A stretch of DNA of 34,182 nt from Bacteroidetes bacterium CG12_big_fil_rev_8_21_14_0_65_60_17. Its GTDB lineage: Bacteria > Bacteroidota > Rhodothermia > Rhodothermales > UBA10348. The notes beneath the pieces are model-generated. The model did no database searches. It saw only the letters and a list, made by a program, of their open reading frames with translations, and was not told where the DNA came from. A program made the translations under genes and the position numbers. Shown here one piece after another: positions 8,281 to 15,656 of this stretch (the stretch's first letter is position 1; each line of letters begins with the position of its first letter). The stretch spans positions 1 to 34,182 of the forward strand of contig PCUY01000028.1 of NCBI GenBank assembly GCA_002787815.1, read 5' to 3'.

Positions 8281-9254
8281 TCTGTTTTGTAACGGGTGGT
8301 ACCGGTTTTCTTGGTTCGCACCTGGTTCGGCGACTCGCGGGTGAAGGCCATGACGTACGCGTCCTGAAGCGCTCCACATCCAGGACCGACCTGCTGTCCG
8401 ATGTAACAGACAGCGTAGCATGGATCCCGGGCGACCTGTTTGACCCTGTAGCACTCCGCACGGGAATGGATGGTGCAGGTGCCGTATTCCATGCTGCGGC
8501 GTTCGTCGGTTTCAACGGAAAGCGATCGCACAATGCACTCTACAGAATAAATGTCGACGGCACGCGTCACACGCTCAACGCAGCACTCGAGATGGATGTA
8601 CCCCGATTCGTACATGTATCGAGCATTTCAGCCCTTGGACGAAGCCTGACGCCTGGTGACTGCAAGGATGAAAACGCATCATGGTCGGATACGGGTATTT
8701 TTACCGGGTACGCCCACTCCAAATACCTGGCTGAGCTGGAGGTGCACCGGGCGGTTGCGGAAGGGCTCCAGGCGGTCATGGTGAATCCGTCACTGATCAT
8801 GGGTCCCGGTCGTTCGGGAGAGAATACGACACAGCTTGTGGAGCAGGTCCGTGCGGGAAAACTACCGTTCTATCCCCCCGGAAGCACGAATGTGGTCGAT
8901 GTGGATGATGTGGTCTCGGGTATCATGGCTGCTCGCAGCCGGGGTGCTGCGGGTGAACGGTATATACTTGGAGGACACAACCTCACGTGGAAAAACCTGA
9001 TTGACACATTGGCGGACGCTCTCGGCGTCGATCCACCCGGTCTTTCCATTTCGCCCCGCCTTCTGATGGCCGTAGCCACGGTGTCGGAAGCCATTGGCTG
9101 GTTGCTCCGGTACCAACCTCTCATTACCCGTGAGTCGGCACGTATTTCCACGTCCACGTCATGCTTTGACAACACCAGGGCCAAAGCGGAACTCGGCTTC
9201 TCGCCTCGACCATTCGAAGAGACAGCGGGACGGATAGCCAATGCACTGTCATGA
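8277..9254 (+). CDS. NAD(P)-dependent epimerase/dehydratase (extended SDR family)
   Basis: The 325-residue protein is an extended short-chain dehydrogenase/reductase. It has the dinucleotide loop TGGTGFLGSHLVRRL (6-20), a catalytic serine region HVSSISALG (113-121) and the YAHSK catalytic motif (Tyr145, Lys149). It resembles HpnA/dihydroflavonol-reductase-like members (DFR/HpnA type) that act on sugars, steroids or hopanoid intermediates. The substrate cannot be read from sequence. It overlaps the biotin carrier upstream by ATGA and the metal-binding lipoprotein downstream by ATGA, so it is translationally coupled on both sides. Its role in a metal-uptake context is unclear. Confidence 0.88.
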   Translation: MICFVTGGTGFLGSHLVRRLAGEGHDVRVLKRSTSRTDLLSDVTDSVAWIPGDLFDPVALRTGMDGAGAVFHAAAFVGFNGKRSHNALYRINVDGTRHTLNAALEMDVPRFVHVSSISALGRSLTPGDCKDENASWSDTGIFTGYAHSKYLAELEVHRAVAEGLQAVMVNPSLIMGPGRSGENTTQLVEQVRAGKLPFYPPGSTNVVDVDDVVSGIMAARSRGAAGERYILGGHNLTWKNLIDTLADALGVDPPGLSISPRLLMAVATVSEAIGWLLRYQPLITRESARISTSTSCFDNTRAKAELGFSPRPFEETAGRIANALS

Positions 9255-10132
9255 CCCGCTTTGGCCGCAATCTCCACTGTGTACTGTTGATGTGCTCATC
9301 AGTACTCATTTCGTGTCGGATCGCAGAAAACCCACCCGTCCCCGATGACGGGCCGAACGGTATACATATTGTCGTCAGCCTGCCTGTCGTAGGATTGATT
9401 ACGGAACCCCTGTTGCCGGACGGCATGTCCTGGTCGGCCGTGCTGCCCGCCGGGGGTTCACCCCACGCATTCGAGCCAAGCCCATCGCACGGTGTTCTCG
9501 TCTCTCGAAGTCCCGTTCTGATAGCCGTCCACCCACATGTCGATGGGTGGGCGTCTCGACTGACGCGTGGTGCTACCATTCATCTCGAAAGCGGAGAGCG
9601 CCACGCGCACGGTGACCATGAGCACGAGAATGGACATATCTGGATGGATCCGGTGCATGTACGCGCCATTATCGGGGAGCTGGGGCGTGAGTTGTGCATG
9701 GCCGTCCCGGAAACATGTCCTGACATGCATGACCGCGTGGCCGCTTTCAGTGACACACTCCATGCGCTTGACCGGGAACTGGTTGAATTGCTCAGCACGG
9801 CATCTCCATCTTCTCCCCGCAGACCCCTGCTTACAGCGCTTCCGTTCATCCACCCGTTGCTGGACCGCTACGATGTGGCCTACGAAGGTCCCGTTCAGCG
9901 CGTGCCGGGTGACATGGTTGCGCCCTCGGAATTGGCCCGTCTGCTGCGGGCGTCGCGGGATCAAGGAACCCGGGCATTCGTCTCACAGCAGTCCATGATG
10001 TCGTCCGCCCTCGGCCAGATTGCTTCTGACGCCGGGCTGGAGCTCGTCATGGTGGAGCCAACGGGCCACGGATTCGACTCCTACACGGCATTCATCAGGG
10101 AAACCGCACGAAAAATCCATGCTGCACGTTGA
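9251..10132 (+). CDS. Metal ABC transporter substrate-binding lipoprotein (ZnuA-like)
   Basis: This 293-residue protein is a cluster A-I metal-binding protein, which captures Zn2+ or Mn2+ in the periplasm for the ABC permease. A signal peptide ends in the lipobox LISC with Cys22, indicating a lipoprotein. Likely ligands are His72 (GGSPHAFEPSP), His129 (GHIWMDP) and possibly His201 (PFIHPLLDRY). A His/Asp/Glu-rich loop at about 117-129 precedes HIWMDP and is typical of zinc-specific members. It overlaps the epimerase by 4 nt, and the ATPase gene begins inside its last 14 nt. Zinc is favoured over manganese because of the His-rich loop, but that is inference. Confidence 0.9.
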   Translation: MTRFGRNLHCVLLMCSSVLISCRIAENPPVPDDGPNGIHIVVSLPVVGLITEPLLPDGMSWSAVLPAGGSPHAFEPSPSHGVLVSRSPVLIAVHPHVDGWASRLTRGATIHLESGERHAHGDHEHENGHIWMDPVHVRAIIGELGRELCMAVPETCPDMHDRVAAFSDTLHALDRELVELLSTASPSSPRRPLLTALPFIHPLLDRYDVAYEGPVQRVPGDMVAPSELARLLRASRDQGTRAFVSQQSMMSSALGQIASDAGLELVMVEPTGHGFDSYTAFIRETARKIHAAR

Positions 10133-10844
10133 CCACATGTCCGTGACACTGGGCAGGAGATGTGTCCTGAGGGATGTATCCCTTCACGCCGGTCCCGGAG
10201 ATTTCGCCGCGGTGATGGGTCCGAACGGCGGGGGCAAGTCCACTCTGATCAGAGCCATCCTCGGGCTCATCCCTATCTCAAGCGGAACGGTTCGCGTAAC
10301 ACCTGGCGTTTCCCGTATCGGGTATATCCCGCAGACAAAAACGCTCGACAGGACGTTCCCTGCAACACCGGTAGACCTGGTGGCATCGGGCCTCCAGGGT
10401 CGATGGCCCTGGCTCCTGTCACGTCAGGATCGCAAACCCGTGTTGGAGGCCCTTTCGATTGTCGGGGCGAACCACCTTGCCGGCTCCCGGCTGGCGGACC
10501 TCTCGGGCGGAGAATTGCAACGCGTCTACCTGGCACGGGCACTCGTGAGTGACCCTCCGCTCGTCATTCTTGATGAACCCGAGGCGGGCGTCGACCAAAC
10601 AGGCACAACCGACCTTTATGACGTCCTCGACTCGTGCCGCAAGTCGCGCAACATGGCAATAGTCATGGTAACCCATGACTGGGATGTGGCCTATCACCAC
10701 GCGACGAAAATCCTTCTGATCAATGGGCATACGATTGCTTCCGGGGTTCCGTCTGAAGCCCTGACCGATCAGGCGGTCCGCGAGGCATTTGGACATGTGG
10801 GACATTCCCACGACGTAATAGGCCGGGGGCACGCTCATGACTGA
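10119..10844 (+). CDS. Metal ABC transporter ATP-binding protein (ZnuC-like)
   Basis: The 241-residue nucleotide-binding subunit drives metal import. It shows Walker A GPNGGGKST (34-42), a Q-loop near GYIPQTKTLD (68-77), the ABC signature LSGGELQRV (128-136), Walker B LVILDEPEAGVD (148-159) and the switch histidine in MVTHD (183-187). The ATG at 10119 is chosen because it starts the usual family N-terminus; the upstream open frame is the overlap with the binding-protein gene. The C-terminus is rich in histidine (last 16 residues, ending HAHD), a possible metal-sensing or storage tail. It overlaps the permease gene by 8 nt. Confidence 0.92.
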   Translation: MLHVDHMSVTLGRRCVLRDVSLHAGPGDFAAVMGPNGGGKSTLIRAILGLIPISSGTVRVTPGVSRIGYIPQTKTLDRTFPATPVDLVASGLQGRWPWLLSRQDRKPVLEALSIVGANHLAGSRLADLSGGELQRVYLARALVSDPPLVILDEPEAGVDQTGTTDLYDVLDSCRKSRNMAIVMVTHDWDVAYHHATKILLINGHTIASGVPSEALTDQAVREAFGHVGHSHDVIGRGHAHD

Positions 10845-11643
10845 CTTCTGGTTGAGCTACCCCTTCATGCAGCGGGCCGTCCTGGCCGGCCTTCTGTTGT
10901 CTGTCGTGGCCGGCTACTATGGTTCTTTTGTGGTACAGCGGCGCATGAGCTTTCTGGGGGCCGGACTCGCGCACGCCGCATTCGGAGGCATTGCCCTCGG
11001 ACTGCTGCTTGGAGCCGAGCCGTTGTGGGTGGCACTGCCGTTCACCGCCGTGGTAGCCACGCTCATCCATGTTCTGCGCAGTACCCGGCAGATCTCGTCC
11101 GATACGGCCATCGGAATTCTGTTTTCCGTCTCCGTCGCGCTTGGCCTGCTCTTTCTGTCCATGCGGGAGGGATCGCCGGTCGACGCATTCTCCTACCTTT
11201 TTGGCTCCATTCTCGGGCTCGGCTGGCTTGACGTCTGGTTGTCGGTCGGACTTCTGGCTGTCGCTCTCGCAACACTACCGCGGCTCTGGGGCCGATGGGC
11301 GTACGCGTCGTTCGACGAAGAGGCCGCCAGGGCCCAGGGTGTCGCGACGGGTCGCGACAGTTTCCTGCTGACATTGTGCGTAGCCCTCACGCTGGTTGTG
11401 TCCATCAAGATGGTGGGCATTCTGCTGGTGTCCGCCTGGCTTGTCATCCCGGCTGCGGCAGCGCGCCTCGTTGCCGGCAGCTTTGGTGCAATGACGGCCG
11501 GTGCCGTCCTGATTTCCACCGCGTCGACACTTGCAGGACTGTACATCTCGTGGCTGGCAGACCTTCCGTCCGGAGCGGCCGTCGTGCTCCTGCAGGCGCT
11601 GATGTTCCTGTTCGCGTGGATTATACACCGGACGATCTGTTGA
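10837..11643 (+). CDS. Metal ABC transporter permease (ZnuB-like)
   Basis: This 268-residue, strongly hydrophobic protein has about eight predicted membrane helices and belongs to the ABC-3 family of Zn/Mn/Fe permeases. The conserved opening FMQRAVLAGLLLS (10-22), the RRMSFLGAGLAHAAFGG segment (35-51) and the AWLVIPAAAARLVAG region (about 206-220) fit the family. It forms the inner-membrane channel for the adjacent ATPase and lipoprotein, all overlapping in one transcription unit that starts at the biotin carrier. Immediately after the stop lies an imperfect hairpin that may end or attenuate the operon. Confidence 0.92.
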   Translation: MTDFWLSYPFMQRAVLAGLLLSVVAGYYGSFVVQRRMSFLGAGLAHAAFGGIALGLLLGAEPLWVALPFTAVVATLIHVLRSTRQISSDTAIGILFSVSVALGLLFLSMREGSPVDAFSYLFGSILGLGWLDVWLSVGLLAVALATLPRLWGRWAYASFDEEAARAQGVATGRDSFLLTLCVALTLVVSIKMVGILLVSAWLVIPAAAARLVAGSFGAMTAGAVLISTASTLAGLYISWLADLPSGAAVVLLQALMFLFAWIIHRTIC

Positions 11644-11644
11644 A

Positions 11645-11683
11645 CTGCACAAATGAGCGCCTCTCTCCGGAACATCTGTGCAG
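11645..11683 (+). other. Imperfect hairpin after the permease gene, possible terminator or attenuator
   Basis: A 7-bp perfect stem (11645-11651 with 11677-11683) extends by one mismatch and three more pairs around a 17-nt loop. It begins one base after the permease stop. A short T-rich stretch follows about nine bases later, so a weak intrinsic terminator is possible, but there is no proper U-tract. Confidence 0.3.
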
Positions 11684-11726
11684 CGACGTGCATTTTCATG
11701 CTTCCCATTTCGTGACGACACGGACC

Positions 11727-12080
11727 ATGCACATCTTCAGATCCAAAAGAATTTCCATTGGCATCAGCCTGATGCTGTCATGGCTTGTTCTTTTTGGTGG
11801 AAGTATTGCGCCGCATGTGCACAGTCTGTTGCATCACGAGCTGGCCAATGCGTCACACTGTAGGTACGCCGAGCAAGGACCTGCATTCGAGCCGCACCAT
11901 TCCACGTTGCACAGTTCAGACTGCGTTTTCCAGCACCGAACACCGGAGACGATTTCCGCTTCCGGACTTGAAGAAACGATTCCGCAATGGAAGAGAGCCG
12001 AACGACAGCCTCGTTTTCACTGCCTTCCCGCACAGCAGTCCGTGCGCGCACACCTGTGCCGCGGCCCCCCGCTTGCCTGA
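11727..12080 (+). CDS. Small secreted His/Cys-rich protein, function unknown
   Basis: I do not recognise a named function. The 117-residue product has a positively charged start, a hydrophobic signal or anchor helix (about 11-28) and then a histidine-rich stretch: 11 of its 12 histidines lie after residue 29, including PHVHSLLHHE. Cysteines lie at 45, 66, 99 and 111, and the protein ends in CRGPPLA. Small proteins of this style, ending in R-x-PP, occur near metal-linked TonB receptors in Bacteroidota and resemble DUF2946-like proteins (from memory, not tested). It sits between the metal ABC importer and a TonB-dependent receptor, so a periplasmic metal-binding role is a reasonable guess. The start is the ATG at 11727. 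Confidence 0.65.
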   Translation: MHIFRSKRISIGISLMLSWLVLFGGSIAPHVHSLLHHELANASHCRYAEQGPAFEPHHSTLHSSDCVFQHRTPETISASGLEETIPQWKRAERQPRFHCLPAQQSVRAHLCRGPPLA

Positions 12081-12131
12081 CCGATCCCCAGCCACGTTTC
12101 CGGTTCTGCAAGTCTACTCACGGTTCATTCT

Positions 12132-14501
12132 GTGCTTCGTTCGTTTCCCTTTGGATGCGCACTGTGTCGCTGTTCAACAGTGTGCGCATGTTGCTTTCTC
12201 CTCATTCTCACGGCTCCTGTAGCGCGCTCACAAACGCTGTCGGGTACGGTCACCACGTCAGGTGGTGATCCAGTCGAGATGGTCCAGGTAGTCCTTCCGG
12301 ACCTTGGTAGAGGCACGCTCACAAACCATGAAGGATTCTACCGGATGACGGGGCTTCCCCTGGGCTCTGTACTCGTGGAATACCGGTTCATCGGATACGA
12401 ACCGGTACAGCGGAAAATCCTTGTCGAGGGAGGCGAGAACGAGCTCAACGTGGTTCTCTCCGAGACGAGATATGGCCTCAATGAAGCGGTCGTTTCTGCA
12501 GAGTCGCAGGCCGATGTCATGCTGACACGGTCCACCCGTTCCATCGCCGTTCTCGATACACGCGAGTTGGAAGACCTGCGCGGACAAACGCTTGGAGGCA
12601 TGTTGGCTGAACTACCGGGCGTGACCACACTCACGACAGGACCGTCGATCTCCAAACCGGTCATTCGCGGACTTCACAGTCAGCGGATTGTCGTCGTGAA
12701 TGCAGGCGTTCAGCAGGAAGGGCAACAGTGGGGCGGAGAACATGCCCCGGAAATAGATCCTTTTTCTGCTGGCCGTGTTGAGGTCATCCGCGGTGCTGCA
12801 GGAGTTGAGTACGGTGTGGGTGCCATAGGCGGTGTTGTTCGGATTGAACCCGAAGAGCTACCGTTCGAGGAGCCTGTTACCGGTTCCGTCTCGGCAAATG
12901 CGTTTTCCAACAACCGACACGGCGCCCTGTCGGCCGCTGTCGGACGTGGGCAGGGACAGCACTGGGCCTGGCGTGTGCAGGGAAGTGCACGCAAGGCTGG
13001 CGACTCCCGCACACCCGACCACGTGATTGGCAACTCCGGTTTCCAGGAAACCGATCTTGCCGGGACCCTGGGTTGGCGGCATGGACAATCCGGCTTCAGG
13101 TTGCACGCGTCCCACTTCGGTACGACGCTCGGTCTGTTTTCAGGAGCTCACATTGGAAACTTCGACGACCTCGTACGCGCAATCGAACGAGGCGAACCTG
13201 CCGTGGATTTCGAATTCACATACGACATCGATGCCCCGAAGCAGGAAATACGTCATGATCTGGTGTCTTTGAGCGCCCACACAGGGTTGCCCACCGGAGA
13301 TTGGATCGAGGTCCAGGCTGGATTTCAGTCCAATCGCCGCGCGGAGTTCGACGCCCACAGACGGTTTGGCGATCCGGACAAAGATCCTGCGTTCTCGCTG
13401 GATTTGCGTACCTGGTCACTTGACACGCGTGTTCGGCAGCGACCGCGCAGCAACGTAACGGGCAACGTCGGAGCTTCGGTTACTACACAGGGCAACAAAA
13501 ACGGTGAGTCCGGATTCCTCATTCCGAACTTCCGGTCGACCACAGTCAGCGCATTTGCCCACGAAATGTGGGTGACTGACAGACTGACCATTGACACCGG
13601 TATTCGGTATGACTATCGCTGGCAACGGGCGTTTCCAAAGGAAAACCTGTCGTCGGGCCCGTTCGTACGGCGGACGACAACGTATTCCGATGTATCCGCG
13701 GTTCTTGGTATCATCTGGCGTCCCCTGGACCACTGGTCTTTCGCTTCGAATCTGGGGCGCGCATGGCGCCCACCCGGCATCAATGAACTCTATAACTTCG
13801 GGGTCCATCACGGTACGGCACAGTTCGAATCCGGAAACCCCGACCTCCGCAAGGAACGCAGCCTGAACTTCGATGCCACTCTGCGCCATGTCAGTCAGCG
13901 TCTTACGCTGGAGTTCAGTGCTTACCGCAATGCCATGAACGGATTTATTTTCCTTTTCCCGGAGAGTGAACCGCGCGTTACCATCCGGGGCACATTTCCT
14001 GCGTTCCGGTATGTCCAACGCGATGTCGTGCTCCGTGGGTTGGATGGTTTTGTGGATGCGCAGCTCGTCGGCCGCCTTCGCGGACACGCCTCGGCATCCA
14101 TTGTCAGAGGTCGTGAGACGGACACGGATCTTGACCTCATTGACATGCCATCCGACCGGATACGTACTGGACTGGAATTCGAAATGCGGGAAAGGTCCTG
14201 GCTTTCGGATATGTCCCTGCATGCTGATGTGGAGGCCGTTGCGCGCCAGGATCGCTTTCCCGAAGGGGTGGATTTCGCACCTCCACCGGACGGGTACACA
14301 CTCGTACACGTCGGGGCATCGGGTACATGGACCAGGGGATCGGTCCCCGTCACATTCTCCCTCGATATCAACAACCTGTTTGATGTCTCTTACCGCGACT
14401 ATCTGAGTCGCTTTCGCTACTTCATAGACGACCCCGGACGTAATGTCAGTGTGCGCATGTACATTCCATTCGGTCCGGATCGCAATGGAAACAATACGTG
14501 A
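12132..14501 (+). CDS. TonB-dependent outer-membrane receptor, probably metal uptake
   Basis: This 789-residue receptor imports a scarce ligand across the outer membrane using TonB energy. A signal peptide ends near ARS-Q (31-34). A carboxypeptidase-regulatory-like beta domain follows (about 35-110), then a plug (about 125-245) containing PVIRGLHSQRIVVVNAGVQQ and the VEVIRGAAGVEYGVGAIGGVV motif. The beta-barrel closes with the SLDINNLFDVSYRDYLSRF motif typical of TonB receptor C-termini. The start is a GTG at 12132. The signal peptide is odd in holding six cysteines (9, 12, 14, 18, 20, 21). Position next to a ZnuABC-like importer suggests a zinc or related metal ligand, comparable to ZnuD, but the substrate is not proven. 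It overlaps the lipoprotein gene or precedes it by 2 nt. Confidence 0.9.
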   Translation: MLRSFPFGCALCRCSTVCACCFLLILTAPVARSQTLSGTVTTSGGDPVEMVQVVLPDLGRGTLTNHEGFYRMTGLPLGSVLVEYRFIGYEPVQRKILVEGGENELNVVLSETRYGLNEAVVSAESQADVMLTRSTRSIAVLDTRELEDLRGQTLGGMLAELPGVTTLTTGPSISKPVIRGLHSQRIVVVNAGVQQEGQQWGGEHAPEIDPFSAGRVEVIRGAAGVEYGVGAIGGVVRIEPEELPFEEPVTGSVSANAFSNNRHGALSAAVGRGQGQHWAWRVQGSARKAGDSRTPDHVIGNSGFQETDLAGTLGWRHGQSGFRLHASHFGTTLGLFSGAHIGNFDDLVRAIERGEPAVDFEFTYDIDAPKQEIRHDLVSLSAHTGLPTGDWIEVQAGFQSNRRAEFDAHRRFGDPDKDPAFSLDLRTWSLDTRVRQRPRSNVTGNVGASVTTQGNKNGESGFLIPNFRSTTVSAFAHEMWVTDRLTIDTGIRYDYRWQRAFPKENLSSGPFVRRTTTYSDVSAVLGIIWRPLDHWSFASNLGRAWRPPGINELYNFGVHHGTAQFESGNPDLRKERSLNFDATLRHVSQRLTLEFSAYRNAMNGFIFLFPESEPRVTIRGTFPAFRYVQRDVVLRGLDGFVDAQLVGRLRGHASASIVRGRETDTDLDLIDMPSDRIRTGLEFEMRERSWLSDMSLHADVEAVARQDRFPEGVDFAPPPDGYTLVHVGASGTWTRGSVPVTFSLDINNLFDVSYRDYLSRFRYFIDDPGRNVSVRMYIPFGPDRNGNNT

Positions 14502-14503
14502 AC

Positions 14504-15055
14504 ATGAAATACTTAGACACCCGCATTTTCGTTCTACCTCTCCTCTTTATTGTCCTTCTCGCCGGTTGCGACTCGACGGATCCCGATCCGGAAGGAGTCG
14601 GTGAAGAAGAACTCATTACTCGGTTGGCCGTGACTCTATCGGCAAACGGTCAATCCGTTACGTATGAAGCCAATGATCCCGATGGCGACGGCACGAACTT
14701 GCAGATTGAGACCATGGTGCTGCAATCCGGGACGACTTATTCGGGAAGCATCGCTGTCTTTGACGACGTCAACGGTGAAGACGTAGGGGAAGAAATTGCC
14801 GACGAAGACGACGAACATCAGTTCTTCTTCATTCCTGGCGGTCCGGCCGCTGCACGCCTGAGTGTGGTTGCCACCGATCAGGATGAGAACGGGCTGCCGG
14901 TCGGGCTGTCCTTCCAACTGACTGTCGCGGGCGGAGGTAGTGGAACCGCCTCGCTGCAGATCATCCTGAGTCACTTCGACGATGCGCCAAAGGATGGCGT
15001 GAACAGAAGTGATGAAACGGACATCGATGTAACCTTTCCCGTAACCATTCAATAG
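14504..15055 (+). CDS. Acidic lipoprotein accompanying the TonB receptor, function unknown
   Basis: This 183-residue protein has a type II signal peptide with lipobox LLAGC (Cys22). A strongly acidic mature part of immunoglobulin-like beta character follows. Notable segments are DPDGDGTN (about 60-67), a DEDDEHQFFFIPGG stretch in the middle and the ending TDIDVTFPVTIQ. I recall similar uncharacterised lipoproteins next to TonB receptors in Bacteroidota. The repeated Asp suggests Ca2+ or other metal binding. A GTG at 14498 overlapping the receptor stop (GTGA) could be the start, but the ATG at 14504 gives the better signal peptide. It would be lipid-anchored, probably at the outer membrane, as a receptor accessory. 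Confidence 0.75.
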   Translation: MKYLDTRIFVLPLLFIVLLAGCDSTDPDPEGVGEEELITRLAVTLSANGQSVTYEANDPDGDGTNLQIETMVLQSGTTYSGSIAVFDDVNGEDVGEEIADEDDEHQFFFIPGGPAAARLSVVATDQDENGLPVGLSFQLTVAGGGSGTASLQIILSHFDDAPKDGVNRSDETDIDVTFPVTIQ

Positions 15056-15059
15056 CGGG

Positions 15060-15656
15060 TCATGCGTCGGGGTCGGCCTCAATGAGGCCGACCCCGTCTG
15101 CATACAGGGAGTAGGATGCACTGACTCGTCCCTCCCGTATGTCGGCCAATGTGCGCCGCAGAAGCCTTCGCCGGAGACCACTCAGATGATCCACAAACAG
15201 GACGCCGTCGACGTGGTCATATTCATGCTGAATGACCCGGGCGAGTATCCCATTGAACTGTTCGGTGTGTTCTTTGAACGACCGATCACGGTATCGAAGG
15301 TGGATGCGCTCCGGTCGGATGACAGTCTCATGCACGTCAGGAATGGAGAGGCATCCTTCTTCAAAGTCGGTCTCTGATTCGGAGGCCTCCGCCAGGTCGG
15401 CATTCACGAAAACCATGGGTTGTGGCGGCATTTCACCGCCTGCGTCCCGGATGTCCTGTTCCATATGGGAAACGTCCACGACAAAAAGTCGCTCCGTACG
15501 ACCAATCTGGGGGGCTGCCAGTCCAATTCCCTGCGCGGCGTACATGGTTTCAAGCATGTCGTCCACCAGTTGCTGGAATTCGGGAGAGTCGGCCTCCACG
15601 TCCTCACAAACGGTTCTCAGCGCAGGAGAACCCAATACATGGATGGGGTGAATCAT
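15060..15656 (-). CDS. def: Peptide deformylase
   Basis: Def removes the formyl group from N-terminal formyl-methionine of new proteins, using a metal ion (usually Fe2+) at its active site. The 198-residue protein carries all three family motifs: GIGLAAPQIG (43-52), EGCLSIP with metal ligand Cys102, and HEYDHVDGVLFVD with His144, Glu145 and His148. It overlaps ruvX by 4 nt, so the two are translationally coupled. Its last codons include a perfect 13-bp inverted repeat, and its stop is 4 nt from the stop of the convergent lipoprotein gene. The map gene, which acts next in methionine removal, is about 7 kb upstream in the same block. Confidence 0.96.
   Translation of the reverse strand: MIHPIHVLGSPALRTVCEDVEADSPEFQQLVDDMLETMYAAQGIGLAAPQIGRTERLFVVDVSHMEQDIRDAGGEMPPQPMVFVNADLAEASESETDFEEGCLSIPDVHETVIRPERIHLRYRDRSFKEHTEQFNGILARVIQHEYDHVDGVLFVDHLSGLRRRLLRRTLADIREGRVSASYSLYADGVGLIEADPDA
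15068..15096. terminator. Perfect 13-bp hairpin inside the def 3' end, likely bidirectional terminator
   Basis: Arms 15068-15080 and 15084-15096 are perfectly complementary around a 3-nt loop, with 10 of 13 pairs being G-C. It lies at the junction of two convergent genes: 12 nt after the lipoprotein stop on the plus strand and within the last codons of def on the minus strand. No U-tract follows on either side, so it may need a factor or serve mainly as a 3'-end stabiliser. Confidence 0.55.

Noticed and set aside
13416-14309. Open frame of 297 codons on the minus strand
   Set aside because: It is antisense to the barrel part of the TonB receptor and shows no family features.
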